64,000 nucleotides of DNA from Dechloromonas sp. (lineage in GTDB: Bacteria > Pseudomonadota > Gammaproteobacteria > Burkholderiales > Rhodocyclaceae). The stretch's first letter is position 1. Every line of letters begins with the position of its first letter. Where the stretch lies: contig JAABQV010000002.1 in NCBI GenBank assembly GCA_011391255.1, forward strand, positions 132,057 through 196,056, written 5' to 3'. The notes under the pieces were generated by a model. That model made no database searches and was not told the DNA's origin. It saw only the letters and a list, made by a program, of their open reading frames with translations. The position numbers and the translations under genes were made by a program. Positions 41,941-50,471 of the stretch are shown here, in pieces.

Positions 41941-42309
41941 ATGCGCCTCGATAAATGGCTATGGGCAGCGCGTTTCTTCAAGACGCGCACGCTGGCCACC
42001 GATGCCATCCATGGCGGCAAGGTGCAGGTTGATAGCAATCGCGTCAAGGCCGCGCGGGAGATTAAAATCGGCGAGCGACTCGATATCGCCAACAGCGAAG
42101 TTCGCTGGGAGGTGATCGTCAAGGCGCTCTCCGACAAGCGCGGCCCGGCACCAGAGGCGCGACAGCTCTACGAAGAAGTCGCAGAAAGTATCAGCGCGCG
42201 CGAAGCGCAAAAAGACAAGCGAAAGTTTCAGGCCGACCCGGCGGCCGATCTACACGGCCGCCCGACCAAGCGCGACCGCCGCGACCTCAATCGCTACGGC
42301 GACTTATAA
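41941..42309 (+). CDS. hslR: Heat shock protein 15 (S4-domain RNA-binding)
   Basis: Hsp15 binds stalled 50S subunits with an attached nascent chain and helps recycle them. The 122-aa product starts MRLDKWLWAARFFKTRTLA, the S4 domain signature, followed by GGKVQVDSNRVK and a basic C terminus (KRDRRDLNRYGDL). ATG 41941 is chosen because the upstream frame contains only the GC-rich palindrome. Its 3' end overlaps the convergent AEC transporter gene by six bases. hslU and hslV nearby are also heat-shock genes, but they are on the other strand. Confidence 0.94.
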   Translation: MRLDKWLWAARFFKTRTLATDAIHGGKVQVDSNRVKAAREIKIGERLDIANSEVRWEVIVKALSDKRGPAPEARQLYEEVAESISAREAQKDKRKFQADPAADLHGRPTKRDRRDLNRYGDL

Positions 42310-43188
42310 GACCAGCGCCAAGGCCAGCGGCAAGAAAATCAGCGCACCCAGGTTGCCGATCAGGACAATCGACGCCACACGCTGCGGCTCCTGTTGGTAG
42401 CGTTCGGCAAAGAGAAAGTTGAGGACGGCCGGCGGCAGGGCGCCGAAGACGAACAGCATCGCTGCTTCGCGGCCTTGCAGGCCAAGCAACTGGATGACGC
42501 CGGCGGCGATCAGCATGCCGGCCAGCGGGCGCAGGATTGCGCTGCCGGTCGCCAGTTTCCATTCGCTGAAGGAGACATCGGTCATCCGCACCCCGAGCGA
42601 AAACAGCAATAGCGGCACGGCGATATCGCCGAGCATCTTGATCGCCAGGATCAGCGGCTGCCAGACCGGAATATGGAGGATTGCCACGGTCAACCCGGCA
42701 ATTGCGGCAAAAACCACGGGAATGCGCCAGAGTGTCAGCAGTCGCGTTTTGGGGTCGAGCAGGCGAGCACCGAACGAAAAATGCAGGGTGTTCTCGACCA
42801 TGAAAAGAATGACCGCTGCCGCCAGTGCTTCTTCGCCCCAGGCGAGCACCGCCAGCGGCAGCCCAATGTTTCCGGAATTGTTGAACATCATCGGCGGCAC
42901 CAGCGTTTTTGGCTGGGCACCAAAGAGCCGGGCGAGCGGCCAGGCGAGCAGGCCGCAGGCTGCAAGAACGAGAAAGCCGCCAAGTGCCAGAGGGGCAAAG
43001 GCGACAAGATCAAATGATTTGCCGGCCATCGCCGCAAAAACCAGCGCCGGAACAAAAACATCCATGTTCAGCCGGTTGGCAACCGCCATCTCCGGCTTGT
43101 GGTGGCGGGCGTAAAAATAGCCGGCGGCGACGATCCCGAAAATCGGGAAGAGGATAGCAAGCAGCCTGTAAGTCAGGCCGTCAGCCAT
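42304..43188 (-). CDS. AEC-family (auxin efflux carrier-like) permease
   Basis: A 294-aa inner membrane transporter with about ten hydrophobic helices in two inverted halves. Visible family features are NRLNMDVFVPALVFAAM, MMFNNSGNIGLPLAVL (the broken-helix motif with conserved Asn/Gly/Pro) and the second-half LLFSLGVRMTD. ATG 43188 overlaps the hslU stop (TGATG), so it is translated with hslVU. Bacterial AEC members export or import organic acids such as malate; no substrate can be named. Its 3' end overlaps hslR by six bases. Confidence 0.88.
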   Translation of the reverse strand: MADGLTYRLLAILFPIFGIVAAGYFYARHHKPEMAVANRLNMDVFVPALVFAAMAGKSFDLVAFAPLALGGFLVLAACGLLAWPLARLFGAQPKTLVPPMMFNNSGNIGLPLAVLAWGEEALAAAVILFMVENTLHFSFGARLLDPKTRLLTLWRIPVVFAAIAGLTVAILHIPVWQPLILAIKMLGDIAVPLLLFSLGVRMTDVSFSEWKLATGSAILRPLAGMLIAAGVIQLLGLQGREAAMLFVFGALPPAVLNFLFAERYQQEPQRVASIVLIGNLGALIFLPLALALVL

Positions 43189-44528
43189 CACAGAACGTAT
43201 CGTGAGAGGTCTTCGTCGGCCGCCAGCTCACCCAGGCGTTGATCAACGTAGGCGGCATCGATCACCACTGCCGCCTGATCGCTCAAGCAGGTGTTGAAGG
43301 AGAGCTCCTCCAACAGCTTTTCCATCACGGTGTGCAGACGGCGGGCACCGATGTTTTCGGTCTTTTCATTGACCTGAAAGGCGATTTCGGCCAATCGCCG
43401 GATGCCCTCGTCGGCAAAGCTCAGTTGCAGCCCTTCGGTTTCGAGCAAGGCCTGATACTGGCGCGTCAGGCAGGCATCGGTCTGCGTCAGGATGCATTCG
43501 AAGTCAGCCACCGATAGCGAATCCAGCTCAACACGAATCGGGAAGCGACCCTGCAATTCCGGGATCAGATCCGATGGCTTGGAGAGATGAAAGGCGCCGG
43601 AGGCGATGAACAAGATATGATCGGTCTTGATCATGCCGTATTTGGTTGAAACCGTCGTCCCTTCAACCAGCGGCAACAAATCGCGCTGGACGCCCTGACG
43701 CGAGACGTCGGCGCCATGGCTGTCAGCGCGGCTGGCTATTTTGTCCAATTCATCAAGGAAAACGATGCCATTTTGCTCGACGGCCTTTACCGCCTCCAGC
43801 TTGATCTCCTCATCGTTGACCAGCTTGGCCGCTTCTTCGTCAGCAAGGAGCTTCAGCGCTTCCTTGATCTTCACCTTGCGCGATTTCTTGCGCCCCGGCC
43901 CGATGCTCTGGAACATCCCCTGAATCTGCTGCGTCAGCTCTTCCATGCCGGGCGGCGCGAAAATCTCGGCCTGCATGCCGGGCGCTGCCAGTTCGATGTC
44001 AATTTCCTTGTCGTCGAGCTCACCTTCGCGCAATTTCTTGCGAAATTTCTGGCGGGTGACGCCATCGTTTGCGGTGGACTCGCTATTTTCGGCAAAAAAC
44101 CCGGGGTTGCGTGAGGGCGGCAGCAACACATCAAGGACACGATCTTCAGCGGCATCCTCGGCACGCGGGCGCATCTGCTTGATCGCCCGATCACGGACAC
44201 CCTTTATGGCGATTTCAATCAGATCACGGATGATCGTCTCGACATCACGCCCGACATAGCCGATTTCGGTGAATTTGGTCGCTTCGATCTTGATGAAAGG
44301 CGCATCGGCGATGCGCGCCAGACGGCGGGCGATTTCGGTCTTGCCGACACCGGTTGGCCCGATCATCAGAATATTCTTCGGGGTGATTTCCTGACGCAAT
44401 GGATCTGCAACTTGCGCCCGCCGCCAGCGGTTACGCAGGGCAATGGCGACCGCTTTCTTGGCGTTTTTCTGGCCAACAATATGTTTATCAAGTTCGGAAA
44501 CAATTTCCTGCGGGGTCATGGCGCTCAT
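43188..44528 (-). CDS. hslU: ATP-dependent protease ATPase subunit HslU
   Basis: AAA+ unfoldase that feeds substrates to HslV. ATG 44528 ([20 protein letters not shown]), with GAGG upstream, overlaps the hslV stop as ATGA; 446 aa is standard. It has Walker [16 protein letters not shown] (~60-74), the pore motif GYVGRDVE, an I-domain insertion (~110-245), Walker [11 protein letters not shown], and the C-terminal LSRYVL tail that docks into HslV. The downstream AEC gene is translationally coupled. Confidence 0.97.
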   Translation of the reverse strand: MSAMTPQEIVSELDKHIVGQKNAKKAVAIALRNRWRRAQVADPLRQEITPKNILMIGPTGVGKTEIARRLARIADAPFIKIEATKFTEIGYVGRDVETIIRDLIEIAIKGVRDRAIKQMRPRAEDAAEDRVLDVLLPPSRNPGFFAENSESTANDGVTRQKFRKKLREGELDDKEIDIELAAPGMQAEIFAPPGMEELTQQIQGMFQSIGPGRKKSRKVKIKEALKLLADEEAAKLVNDEEIKLEAVKAVEQNGIVFLDELDKIASRADSHGADVSRQGVQRDLLPLVEGTTVSTKYGMIKTDHILFIASGAFHLSKPSDLIPELQGRFPIRVELDSLSVADFECILTQTDACLTRQYQALLETEGLQLSFADEGIRRLAEIAFQVNEKTENIGARRLHTVMEKLLEELSFNTCLSDQAAVVIDAAYVDQRLGELAADEDLSRYVL

Positions 44529-45061
44529 TCGAGAACCTCGAGGGTGAAATTGCGGTTGGTGTAGATGCAAACGTCAGCCGCAATTTCCAGTGATTTAGTA
44601 ACGATCTCGCGTGGCGCGAGTTCAGTATTTTCAAGCAGGGCACGCGCGGCACTTTGCGCGTAGGAGCCGCCGGAACCAATCGCGACGATGCCCTGTTCCG
44701 GCTCCAGCACGTCGCCATTACCGGTGATGATCAGCGAGACCTCTTTATCGGCGACCGAAAGCATCGCTTCAAGGCGGCGCAAGGCGCGGTCGGAGCGCCA
44801 GTCCTTGGCCAACTCAACCGCTGAACGCAACAAATTACCCTGGTGCTTATCCAGCTTGGCCTCGAAGCGCTCGAACAAGGTAAACGCATCGGCAGTACCG
44901 CCGGCAAAGCCAGCCAGAATGCGCCCTTGATACAGCCGCCGCACTTTTTTTGCGGTCGCCTTGATGACGATATTGCCCAGCGTAACCTGCCCGTCGCCAC
45001 CCATGGCAACAGAATTACCGCGCCGCACCGACAAAATCGTCGTGCCGTGATATTGCTCCAT
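44525..45061 (-). CDS. hslV: ATP-dependent protease peptidase subunit HslV
   Basis: Proteasome-like threonine protease forming a double hexamer. The 178-aa precursor [24 protein letters not shown] is processed before Thr7, which becomes the N-terminal nucleophile. [20 protein letters not shown] and [18 protein letters not shown] are conserved, and [16 protein letters not shown] closes the site. It sits 14 bases after the STAS-protein gene stop on the minus strand and overlaps hslU. Confidence 0.97.
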   Translation of the reverse strand: MEQYHGTTILSVRRGNSVAMGGDGQVTLGNIVIKATAKKVRRLYQGRILAGFAGGTADAFTLFERFEAKLDKHQGNLLRSAVELAKDWRSDRALRRLEAMLSVADKEVSLIITGNGDVLEPEQGIVAIGSGGSYAQSAARALLENTELAPREIVTKSLEIAADVCIYTNRNFTLEVLE

Positions 45062-45075
45062 ATTTTTCCTAACCG

Positions 45076-46389
45076 TTAAGTCTTGGGAACGATGATGCGT
45101 GCAATCCGGTTGATGCCAACAACGCCCATCAGTTCAGCAACCAGGTGGTTGGGATTGCGGATGACCACATCGCGGCCGGCATCTTTGAGCGGAGCGATAC
45201 GGTTGGACAACTGCCCGGCAGAGAAAAAATCCAGGCGGCGAACGCATGAAAAATCGAGGCGGGGCGACTCCATCAATTCAAGAATCGCCGGCAATTCGTC
45301 AAAGCGCGCGTTTTTGATCTCACCGTTCAAATAATACGCATCGCGCGGATCATGCGGCAAGCCTTCCGTTTTGCCGGGCAAAACCGGCGCCTCGATGATC
45401 TCCCAAGAAGGCGGTGAACGCTCAAAGGTTACGGCGAAATCAATCGCGCATTCCTCAAATTGCTCCTGCGTGCTATAGCGCTGCAGCAACTCGAGTACCA
45501 ATAACCAGAGGCGCGCGTGCGAATTTTCACCGACCTTGAGGCGACTGCGCAGGCGTGGAATAAAAGCTTCAACCTGATCTAGAATGACGGAAACGCCGGT
45601 TTTGCGTGCATCCAGAAGTTGCTGCGCAAAAAGACCGGCGATTTCGTCGTCACAGCCCACCCATTTACCGCAATCAATACGCACCGGCCGCTTGTCTGAC
45701 AATGAGTTGACGAGCGGCGCCAGTACATCGTTGTTATCCGAGGTCAACACGCCCTGCAAGGCGAAACTGCGAACGCCCGGAGTTACTTGGTGAGTCGAAG
45801 GAGCGAGATTGCGCCACGTCGGCGGCGAGGTTTCGAAATTCTCAACAAAATCCATCCCGAGCTTATCGAAAGCCGGGCGATCACCAGTTAGCTGTAGTAA
45901 ATCAAACAGCATATTCCATATACGAAAACCATCTGAGTCTCGATAAACCTTGACGAAGGCCTCAAGCAGCGCGCGCGCCGCCGGATCCTGGCCATTGCTG
46001 TAAAGAACAGCCACTTGCTCAATATCGGCCTGCATCGAATCAACATCATGATCGACGTTGATGCCCATGACGCTGGAGTCAGAGTAATTACGGTCGAACT
46101 CCGAAATGGTGAAATCGAGCTCGAAACCTTCTTCATCCACTGCGGCTTGGGTACTGAGAGCTGCAGCGGCTGGCGAAGAAACTTGCGGGGCATGTGCCGA
46201 ATTGAGGCCAGACGGCAGTGAGCGGGTGAATTGCAGCTCCGGCAAATGCTCGTCTAGCTTGGGCGCGGGCTGAGCCGGTACCGCCGGAACAACAGGCGCA
46301 ATTGGTTTTGGCGCAGGGGCCGCCTTGGGTTTGGCCGCTGCGCGCTCTGGCATTTTTTCGGGCTGTTTTTTGAAAAACGAAAACACCAT
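45076..46389 (-). CDS. Tandem helical-repeat/STAS protein of unknown function
   Basis: A 437-aa predicted cytoplasmic protein. Residues 1-85 are a Lys/Ala/Pro-rich tail, ~86-110 are acidic. A helical block with W158-W192 is followed by a STAS-like domain (~207-275, [19 protein letters not shown]). A second helical block W295-W329 is followed by another STAS-like domain (~350-436, [20 protein letters not shown]...[17 protein letters not shown]). The two 35-residue helical blocks align without gaps, 13 identities, both ending FE-SPP-W, so the unit arose by duplication. STAS domains bind nucleotides, lipids or partner proteins (MlaB, SpoIIAA); the role here is unknown. It precedes hslVU by 14 bases. 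Confidence 0.8.
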   Translation of the reverse strand: MVFSFFKKQPEKMPERAAAKPKAAPAPKPIAPVVPAVPAQPAPKLDEHLPELQFTRSLPSGLNSAHAPQVSSPAAAALSTQAAVDEEGFELDFTISEFDRNYSDSSVMGINVDHDVDSMQADIEQVAVLYSNGQDPAARALLEAFVKVYRDSDGFRIWNMLFDLLQLTGDRPAFDKLGMDFVENFETSPPTWRNLAPSTHQVTPGVRSFALQGVLTSDNNDVLAPLVNSLSDKRPVRIDCGKWVGCDDEIAGLFAQQLLDARKTGVSVILDQVEAFIPRLRSRLKVGENSHARLWLLVLELLQRYSTQEQFEECAIDFAVTFERSPPSWEIIEAPVLPGKTEGLPHDPRDAYYLNGEIKNARFDELPAILELMESPRLDFSCVRRLDFFSAGQLSNRIAPLKDAGRDVVIRNPNHLVAELMGVVGINRIARIIVPKT

Positions 46390-46434
46390 GGATACTCAAA
46401 AATCAGAGCTGACGTTTTAGCATGTCGCTCGGGG

Positions 46435-47199
46435 TCATGCAATAAGCAAACCAACGGCAATCAGCAGCAAAGCCAGTACCGGCCCAAACGGCTGGTCTAG
46501 TCCGAGCGCAATTGCGAAGGCCGCAACATATCCCACTGAACCGATTAGCGACGAGAGAAGCAGTCCGCTATGCCAGCTTCGTGCACGCCGGAAAACAATC
46601 CACGGCGGTACGAAAACCAGCGCAAAACCGCCCATTACGCCAAGCGTCATGGTTGCCAGCGCCAGCGTCAGTGCTGCCAGCAAATCAAAACCGCTGAGCA
46701 CCGGCCAGGCCGGTAGATGTTGTGCGTGAAAATAATCCGGGTAAATGCGGGCCAGCAAAAGCTGGCGCGAGAGCCAGGCCAACAGCGGAATGGAAAATAA
46801 ACACCAAGGTAAAACAAAGTAAAGATTGTCGCTGCCCGAGAAATAAAGCTGTCCATCGAACAAGGCGTGCCCCAGGCGTTCGGCCAGCGGTTGGTTGGCC
46901 GCCAACAACACCGCCAGTGCCCAGCCGCCAAGCAGCATCAAGGCAAAAGCAGCGCCGCCGGCCAGCCGCTTCGAGAAAAAGCGTTTGCCAGCCCCGGCCA
47001 GCGCGGCCGCCCCCATGCCACCAATCGCAGGGGCCATGCCGCCGACCAGGGCGAGCAGCGCACCTGCCGCTGCCACATGGGCATAGGCGAGGGCGGCAAG
47101 CCATTCATCGCGCAGGCGCAGAAAACAGCCCAGAATCGGTAAAGCCAGTGCCAGGCAGAGGCCGGTCAGGAAAGGGATGAGGAAGATGTCATCCCACAT
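46435..47199 (-). CDS. znuB: Zinc/manganese ABC transporter permease
   Basis: Inner membrane channel of a family-9 metal ABC importer, 254 aa with about eight hydrophobic helices. ATG 47199 (MWDDIFLIPFLTGLCLALAL) suits the family start; longer frames do not. Conserved segments are GCFLRLRDEWLAALAYAHVAAAGALLAL and TLALATMTLGVMGGFALVFVPPWIVF. It overlaps znuC by 11 bases. Zinc is inferred as substrate from the cluster; manganese or iron cannot be excluded. Confidence 0.88.
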   Translation of the reverse strand: MWDDIFLIPFLTGLCLALALPILGCFLRLRDEWLAALAYAHVAAAGALLALVGGMAPAIGGMGAAALAGAGKRFFSKRLAGGAAFALMLLGGWALAVLLAANQPLAERLGHALFDGQLYFSGSDNLYFVLPWCLFSIPLLAWLSRQLLLARIYPDYFHAQHLPAWPVLSGFDLLAALTLALATMTLGVMGGFALVFVPPWIVFRRARSWHSGLLLSSLIGSVGYVAAFAIALGLDQPFGPVLALLLIAVGLLIA

Positions 47200-47773
47200 G
47201 CGAGGCTCCCTTGAGAACAAGCACCTGGTCGCAGACGGTGCTGACAAAAGCGTCATCGTGACTGACCAGAATGATCGCAGCGCCATGGGCAACGCGTTGG
47301 CGCAGGGCTATGGCCAAGTGCTCGGTGCCCACCGCATCAAGATTATTGGTTGGCTCGTCGAGTAGCACGACATCAGCCGGTGCCTGCAGGATGGCCCATA
47401 GTGAAAGATAGTGACGCTGCCCGCCGGAGAGCCGGTCAAGGCGTTGATCAAGGCGTTCAAGCAGCCACGGTGGCAAGCCTTCCGGACTGGCGCCGGTAAG
47501 TGCGAGTAGTTCTTTACCACTCAAGGGTAATCCGTCGACCGGTGGCGCATCCTGCGCTTGCAGAGCAAGACGCAGGTTGGGACGCAGATCGATTTCCCCG
47601 GAGAAAATTTTGGCGCGACCGGTCAGCGCACCTAGAATCGTCGATTTGCCGACCCCGTTGGGGCCGGTCAAGCCGAGTATCTGGCCGCTACTCAGGCGCA
47701 GATCAAGCGGTGCAGTGGCTGGCTGTTGCCAGCCGGCCACCAACTGCTCGGTACGAATTAAAAGATTGCTCAA
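47189..47773 (-). CDS. znuC: Zinc/manganese ABC transporter ATP-binding protein
   Basis: ATPase of the metal importer. It has Walker A GPNGVGKST (~38-46), Q-loop region ALQAQDAP, signature RLSGGQRHYL, Walker B VVLLDEPTNNLD and H-loop SHDD. At 194 aa it is shorter than ZnuC of E. coli (about 250 aa), lacking the C-terminal extension that carries extra metal ligands there. It overlaps znuA by four bases and znuB by 11. Confidence 0.9.
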   Translation of the reverse strand: MSNLLIRTEQLVAGWQQPATAPLDLRLSSGQILGLTGPNGVGKSTILGALTGRAKIFSGEIDLRPNLRLALQAQDAPPVDGLPLSGKELLALTGASPEGLPPWLLERLDQRLDRLSGGQRHYLSLWAILQAPADVVLLDEPTNNLDAVGTEHLAIALRQRVAHGAAIILVSHDDAFVSTVCDQVLVLKGASHVG

Positions 47774-48678
47774 CGATTGGCCTTCAACAAACGCTGAATA
47801 GTGTCATCAAAAAGTCCGAAAAGATTACCGGCTTCCACTGTGCCACCCACCGTAAATGGTAGCAGAACGGCGGGGATGCCTGCCTTACCGGCGATCCACA
47901 GGCTGGGACCATCACTTTGATAAGCGGCCCGCAAGACCATACGGGCGGGCGTCGATTTCTGACGCTCAAGCAGGGCTGACAAATGACCGCTGCTCGGTTC
48001 AACTCCAGGCTTGGGCTCAAGCTTGCCTTGCTCCTTCAGCCCCAGCCACGCCGAGAGGTAAACGAAGGAACTGTGATGGACTAGAACGGGTACGCCACGC
48101 AACGAAGCGGCCTCATTTTCCCAGCGCACTATCGCGGCCTGCCACTTGCTGGCAAAGGCCGTGAAATTGGCGCGATAGGCTTCAGCGTTGGCGGCATCAA
48201 GCTCGCCCATGCGCGCTGTTAGTGCTTCGCCAACCCTCAGGATATTGCGTGGATCGAGATGGATGTGTGGGTTGCCAGCTGCATGGACGTCACCATTTGC
48301 GCGATCCAGCACTTGCGGCACCTCGCGCATGGCGACCTGGCTGGCGGCTTCAAAGTATCCCGGTTGACCGCTTTGAATGGCCGAATTTCCTGAATCACGC
48401 ACGACCAATCGTAGCCAGCCAATTTCCAACGCTGCACCGTTGGCAACGACCAGTTGCGCACGACGTGCCTGGGCGAGGAGCGACGGTTTAGCCTCGATCC
48501 GATGCGGGTCTTGCAGGGCCGTGGTGGCGGTGTAAATGCTGACCTTGTCGCCGCCAATTTCCTTGGCCAGCGCGCCCCATTCTGGGACTGTTGCAAAGAT
48601 ATTGAGTGAGGCAAGTGCCGGCAGTGAAAGCAGACTGAGCAAGGAAATGCCTACGAATCGGGTAATTTTCTTCATCAT
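47770..48678 (-). CDS. znuA: Zinc/manganese ABC transporter substrate-binding protein
   Basis: Periplasmic binding protein of cluster A-I, 302 aa, with signal peptide ending PALA. Candidate metal ligands are the histidines in QDPHRIEAKPS (~57), GNPHIHLDPRN (~138) and LVHHSSFVYLSAW (~200), in the positions expected for ZnuA-type proteins, with an acidic residue near the C-terminal third. There is no His-rich loop between the first two ligands, a loop often found in zinc-specific ZnuA; this leaves zinc versus manganese open. The gene starts eight bases after the porin stop. Confidence 0.88.
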   Translation of the reverse strand: MMKKITRFVGISLLSLLSLPALASLNIFATVPEWGALAKEIGGDKVSIYTATTALQDPHRIEAKPSLLAQARRAQLVVANGAALEIGWLRLVVRDSGNSAIQSGQPGYFEAASQVAMREVPQVLDRANGDVHAAGNPHIHLDPRNILRVGEALTARMGELDAANAEAYRANFTAFASKWQAAIVRWENEAASLRGVPVLVHHSSFVYLSAWLGLKEQGKLEPKPGVEPSSGHLSALLERQKSTPARMVLRAAYQSDGPSLWIAGKAGIPAVLLPFTVGGTVEAGNLFGLFDDTIQRLLKANR

Positions 48679-48685
48679 ATTCTCC

Positions 48686-50101
48686 TTAAAACTTGTGCGC
48701 GCCGTGAGCGCCCATGCTCATGACGTATTGCAACCAGATTTGATGATCAGTGGCCTCGGGACGACTCTTGTCCTGGGAATATTGCAGACGAACCCGCGAA
48801 TATTCACTCGGGCTCCAATCCACCATCGCCGTATTGCGGCTTGGTGAATAACTTGCCAGCAAGGGCAGAGCAGCCGCCGGCAGCGCACCGTTGTTGATCA
48901 ACTCAAAGTTAGCCGAACCTGAACTCAGGCGGTCGTAGCGATAGCCGACGCGCCAATTGGGCATGAACTGATAAACGGCCTGCGCGTAAAAGCCCGACTG
49001 CGTACTACGGAAATTGCCTTGCTGCGCCGTGGTGGCAGTGTCATAGATCAGATCACCCGACTCGGTGCGGCTGAAGTATTCGCCCTGCAGCTTCAGATTG
49101 GTCTGTTTTGCATTGCCATTCGGCGCCCATTTCCAGAGCAGATCAGCAATCCAGGTGCGGCTGGAACCGCTGAAGCTGTTATTCAATCCATTGAGCGGAT
49201 CTTCGTACTCACGATCCTTGGGCTGCGAGGCAAAGTAAGAAATGCCCCCACGCCAGCTATTTGAAACGTCGAGATCGCCGCCCAAATGGACAAAAGCCGA
49301 GGCCGACATCAGGCCATTTTTGCTCTTGCTTTCATCCGTTGCCGGGAAGCTCATGGCACGTGCGGTTTCTGCGCCAAATTCGAGGAAAATCGGCGTCGGC
49401 GCCAGCCAGCGCGCTTGTACGCCATCCATCCCTAGCCGATTGCCAAAGAACGCCTGGTAAGGCAACGGGGCGTTTGAGAAGTCCCATTCATGCGGATGCT
49501 GTTCATTCAAGTAGCCGACACCAGACAGGAAGCGCCCGGCCTTCAGGTTGAAGCCGTTGCCCAGACCGAGCGTTTGCACGCTGGCTTCTTCAACACCCAG
49601 CGTGTTATCCGGTGCCAGGGCCAGACGCAGGGTGCCACGGAACATCGGATCGATATTGGCGGCAATCACCAGCTCTGATTCGCCAAGATTGAAGCTGCGG
49701 CCTTCCGGCATCAACTCACCGCCAGAGGGAATGAAACCCTGCAAACGTCGCTCACTGGGGTTTTGCTTGAGATTGGTATAGTTGCCGGAAAGAATCAGGG
49801 AAATTTCCGGGTTGAAGGCAGAAGCGGAGGTTTGCGGCTGGCGAACATTCAGGCGCGCTTCATTGGCGACCACTTCGGCTTTACTGGCTGTCGTTTCAGC
49901 CTTGGTCGCCGTGGTTTCTGCCTTGGTGGCCTTGCTTTCGGCTTGCGCCAATTTTTGTTCAAGAGCGGCTATGCGCTGCTCGTAAGACTGCTTGATTTCA
50001 TTGATCTGGCTACGAATAGCCGCCAGATCTGCATCCGGGGCGGCCTGCGCGGTGCACGAGGCAGCGAGCAGGGCAGCCAGGGCAAATGGCTTGTGGGACA
50101 T
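48686..50101 (-). CDS. Outer membrane porin with periplasmic coiled-coil stalk, linked to znuACB
   Basis: A 471-aa outer membrane beta-barrel protein. The signal peptide ends AQA; residues ~24-90 form a heptad coiled coil, including near-perfect 7-residue repeats of the KAETTAT type at ~57-77. The remaining ~380 residues alternate polar and apolar short strands with aromatic girdles (RGTLRLALAPDNTLGV, WRVGYRYDRLSSG, EYSRVRLQYSQDKSRPE) and end in F, typical of porins. Similar metal-starvation outer membrane proteins occur beside znuABC in some betaproteobacteria, so it probably lets zinc or a zinc chelate cross the outer membrane. That function is inferred from position. An imperfect hairpin lies just upstream of its start. 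Confidence 0.82.
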   Translation of the reverse strand: MSHKPFALAALLAASCTAQAAPDADLAAIRSQINEIKQSYEQRIAALEQKLAQAESKATKAETTATKAETTASKAEVVANEARLNVRQPQTSASAFNPEISLILSGNYTNLKQNPSERRLQGFIPSGGELMPEGRSFNLGESELVIAANIDPMFRGTLRLALAPDNTLGVEEASVQTLGLGNGFNLKAGRFLSGVGYLNEQHPHEWDFSNAPLPYQAFFGNRLGMDGVQARWLAPTPIFLEFGAETARAMSFPATDESKSKNGLMSASAFVHLGGDLDVSNSWRGGISYFASQPKDREYEDPLNGLNNSFSGSSRTWIADLLWKWAPNGNAKQTNLKLQGEYFSRTESGDLIYDTATTAQQGNFRSTQSGFYAQAVYQFMPNWRVGYRYDRLSSGSANFELINNGALPAAALPLLASYSPSRNTAMVDWSPSEYSRVRLQYSQDKSRPEATDHQIWLQYVMSMGAHGAHKF

Positions 50102-50130
50102 GGAATTCTCCTGAAAAACGCGATGAAGCC

Positions 50131-50156
50131 GACCGCAGATTCAATCTGTTACGGTC
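50131..50156 (-). promoter_or_regulatory. Imperfect palindrome in the porin leader
   Basis: GACCG/CGGTC outer arms and CAGATT-C-AATCTG inner arms (50136-50148), with TTA bulged on one side, lie 30-55 bases before the porin start in the 79-base gap. It could be a repressor site or an RNA hairpin. It does not look like a canonical Zur box. Confidence 0.4.
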
Positions 50157-50180
50157 GACTGCTAAAACAAGGCGATTTTT

Positions 50181-50462
50181 TCAGGCGAGTGGCGGCGCGC
50201 GCTGGCTGGCGACCGGGGCGGGGAAAGCTGAGCGCCCAACCGAGTCCAGCGATTCGGGGATGAACTGCGGAGCGGCTACTGGCAGCAGCGCAACCACGGA
50301 AGGCAGCGCTGAACCGAGGTCGTGCGCCGCCAGACAAAGTTCGCAGGTATGCGTTGGAAATCCACTCTCGTTATCCGCCGCATGCCCAATGGCATGCATC
50401 CCCACCGCCAGTTGGGCGAAGAGGAGAACGACGACGAGAAGGGTGTGACGCAGGGAACTCAC
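50181..50462 (-). CDS. Small exported Cys/His protein, DUF2946-like
   Basis: A 93-aa protein with an N-terminal hydrophobic segment (LLVVVLLFAQLAVGMHAIGHA) and a CELCLAAHDLG motif at ~40-50, where C-x-x-C plus nearby histidines could bind a metal. The C-terminal half is Pro/Ala-rich. Small DUF2946-type proteins of this shape occur next to metal-transport genes. It starts nine bases after the rlmI stop and 79 bases before the porin, so it is the likely first gene of the znu cluster. Function is unknown; the family assignment is by resemblance. Confidence 0.65.
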   Translation of the reverse strand: MSSLRHTLLVVVLLFAQLAVGMHAIGHAADNESGFPTHTCELCLAAHDLGSALPSVVALLPVAAPQFIPESLDSVGRSAFPAPVASQRAPPLA

Positions 50463-50471
50463 AGGGATATT

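Noticed and set aside
50102-50180. Canonical Zur box upstream of the porin
   Set aside because: No AT-rich GTTATNNNATAAC-type palindrome is present in the gap; only the different CAGATT/AATCTG repeat is seen.
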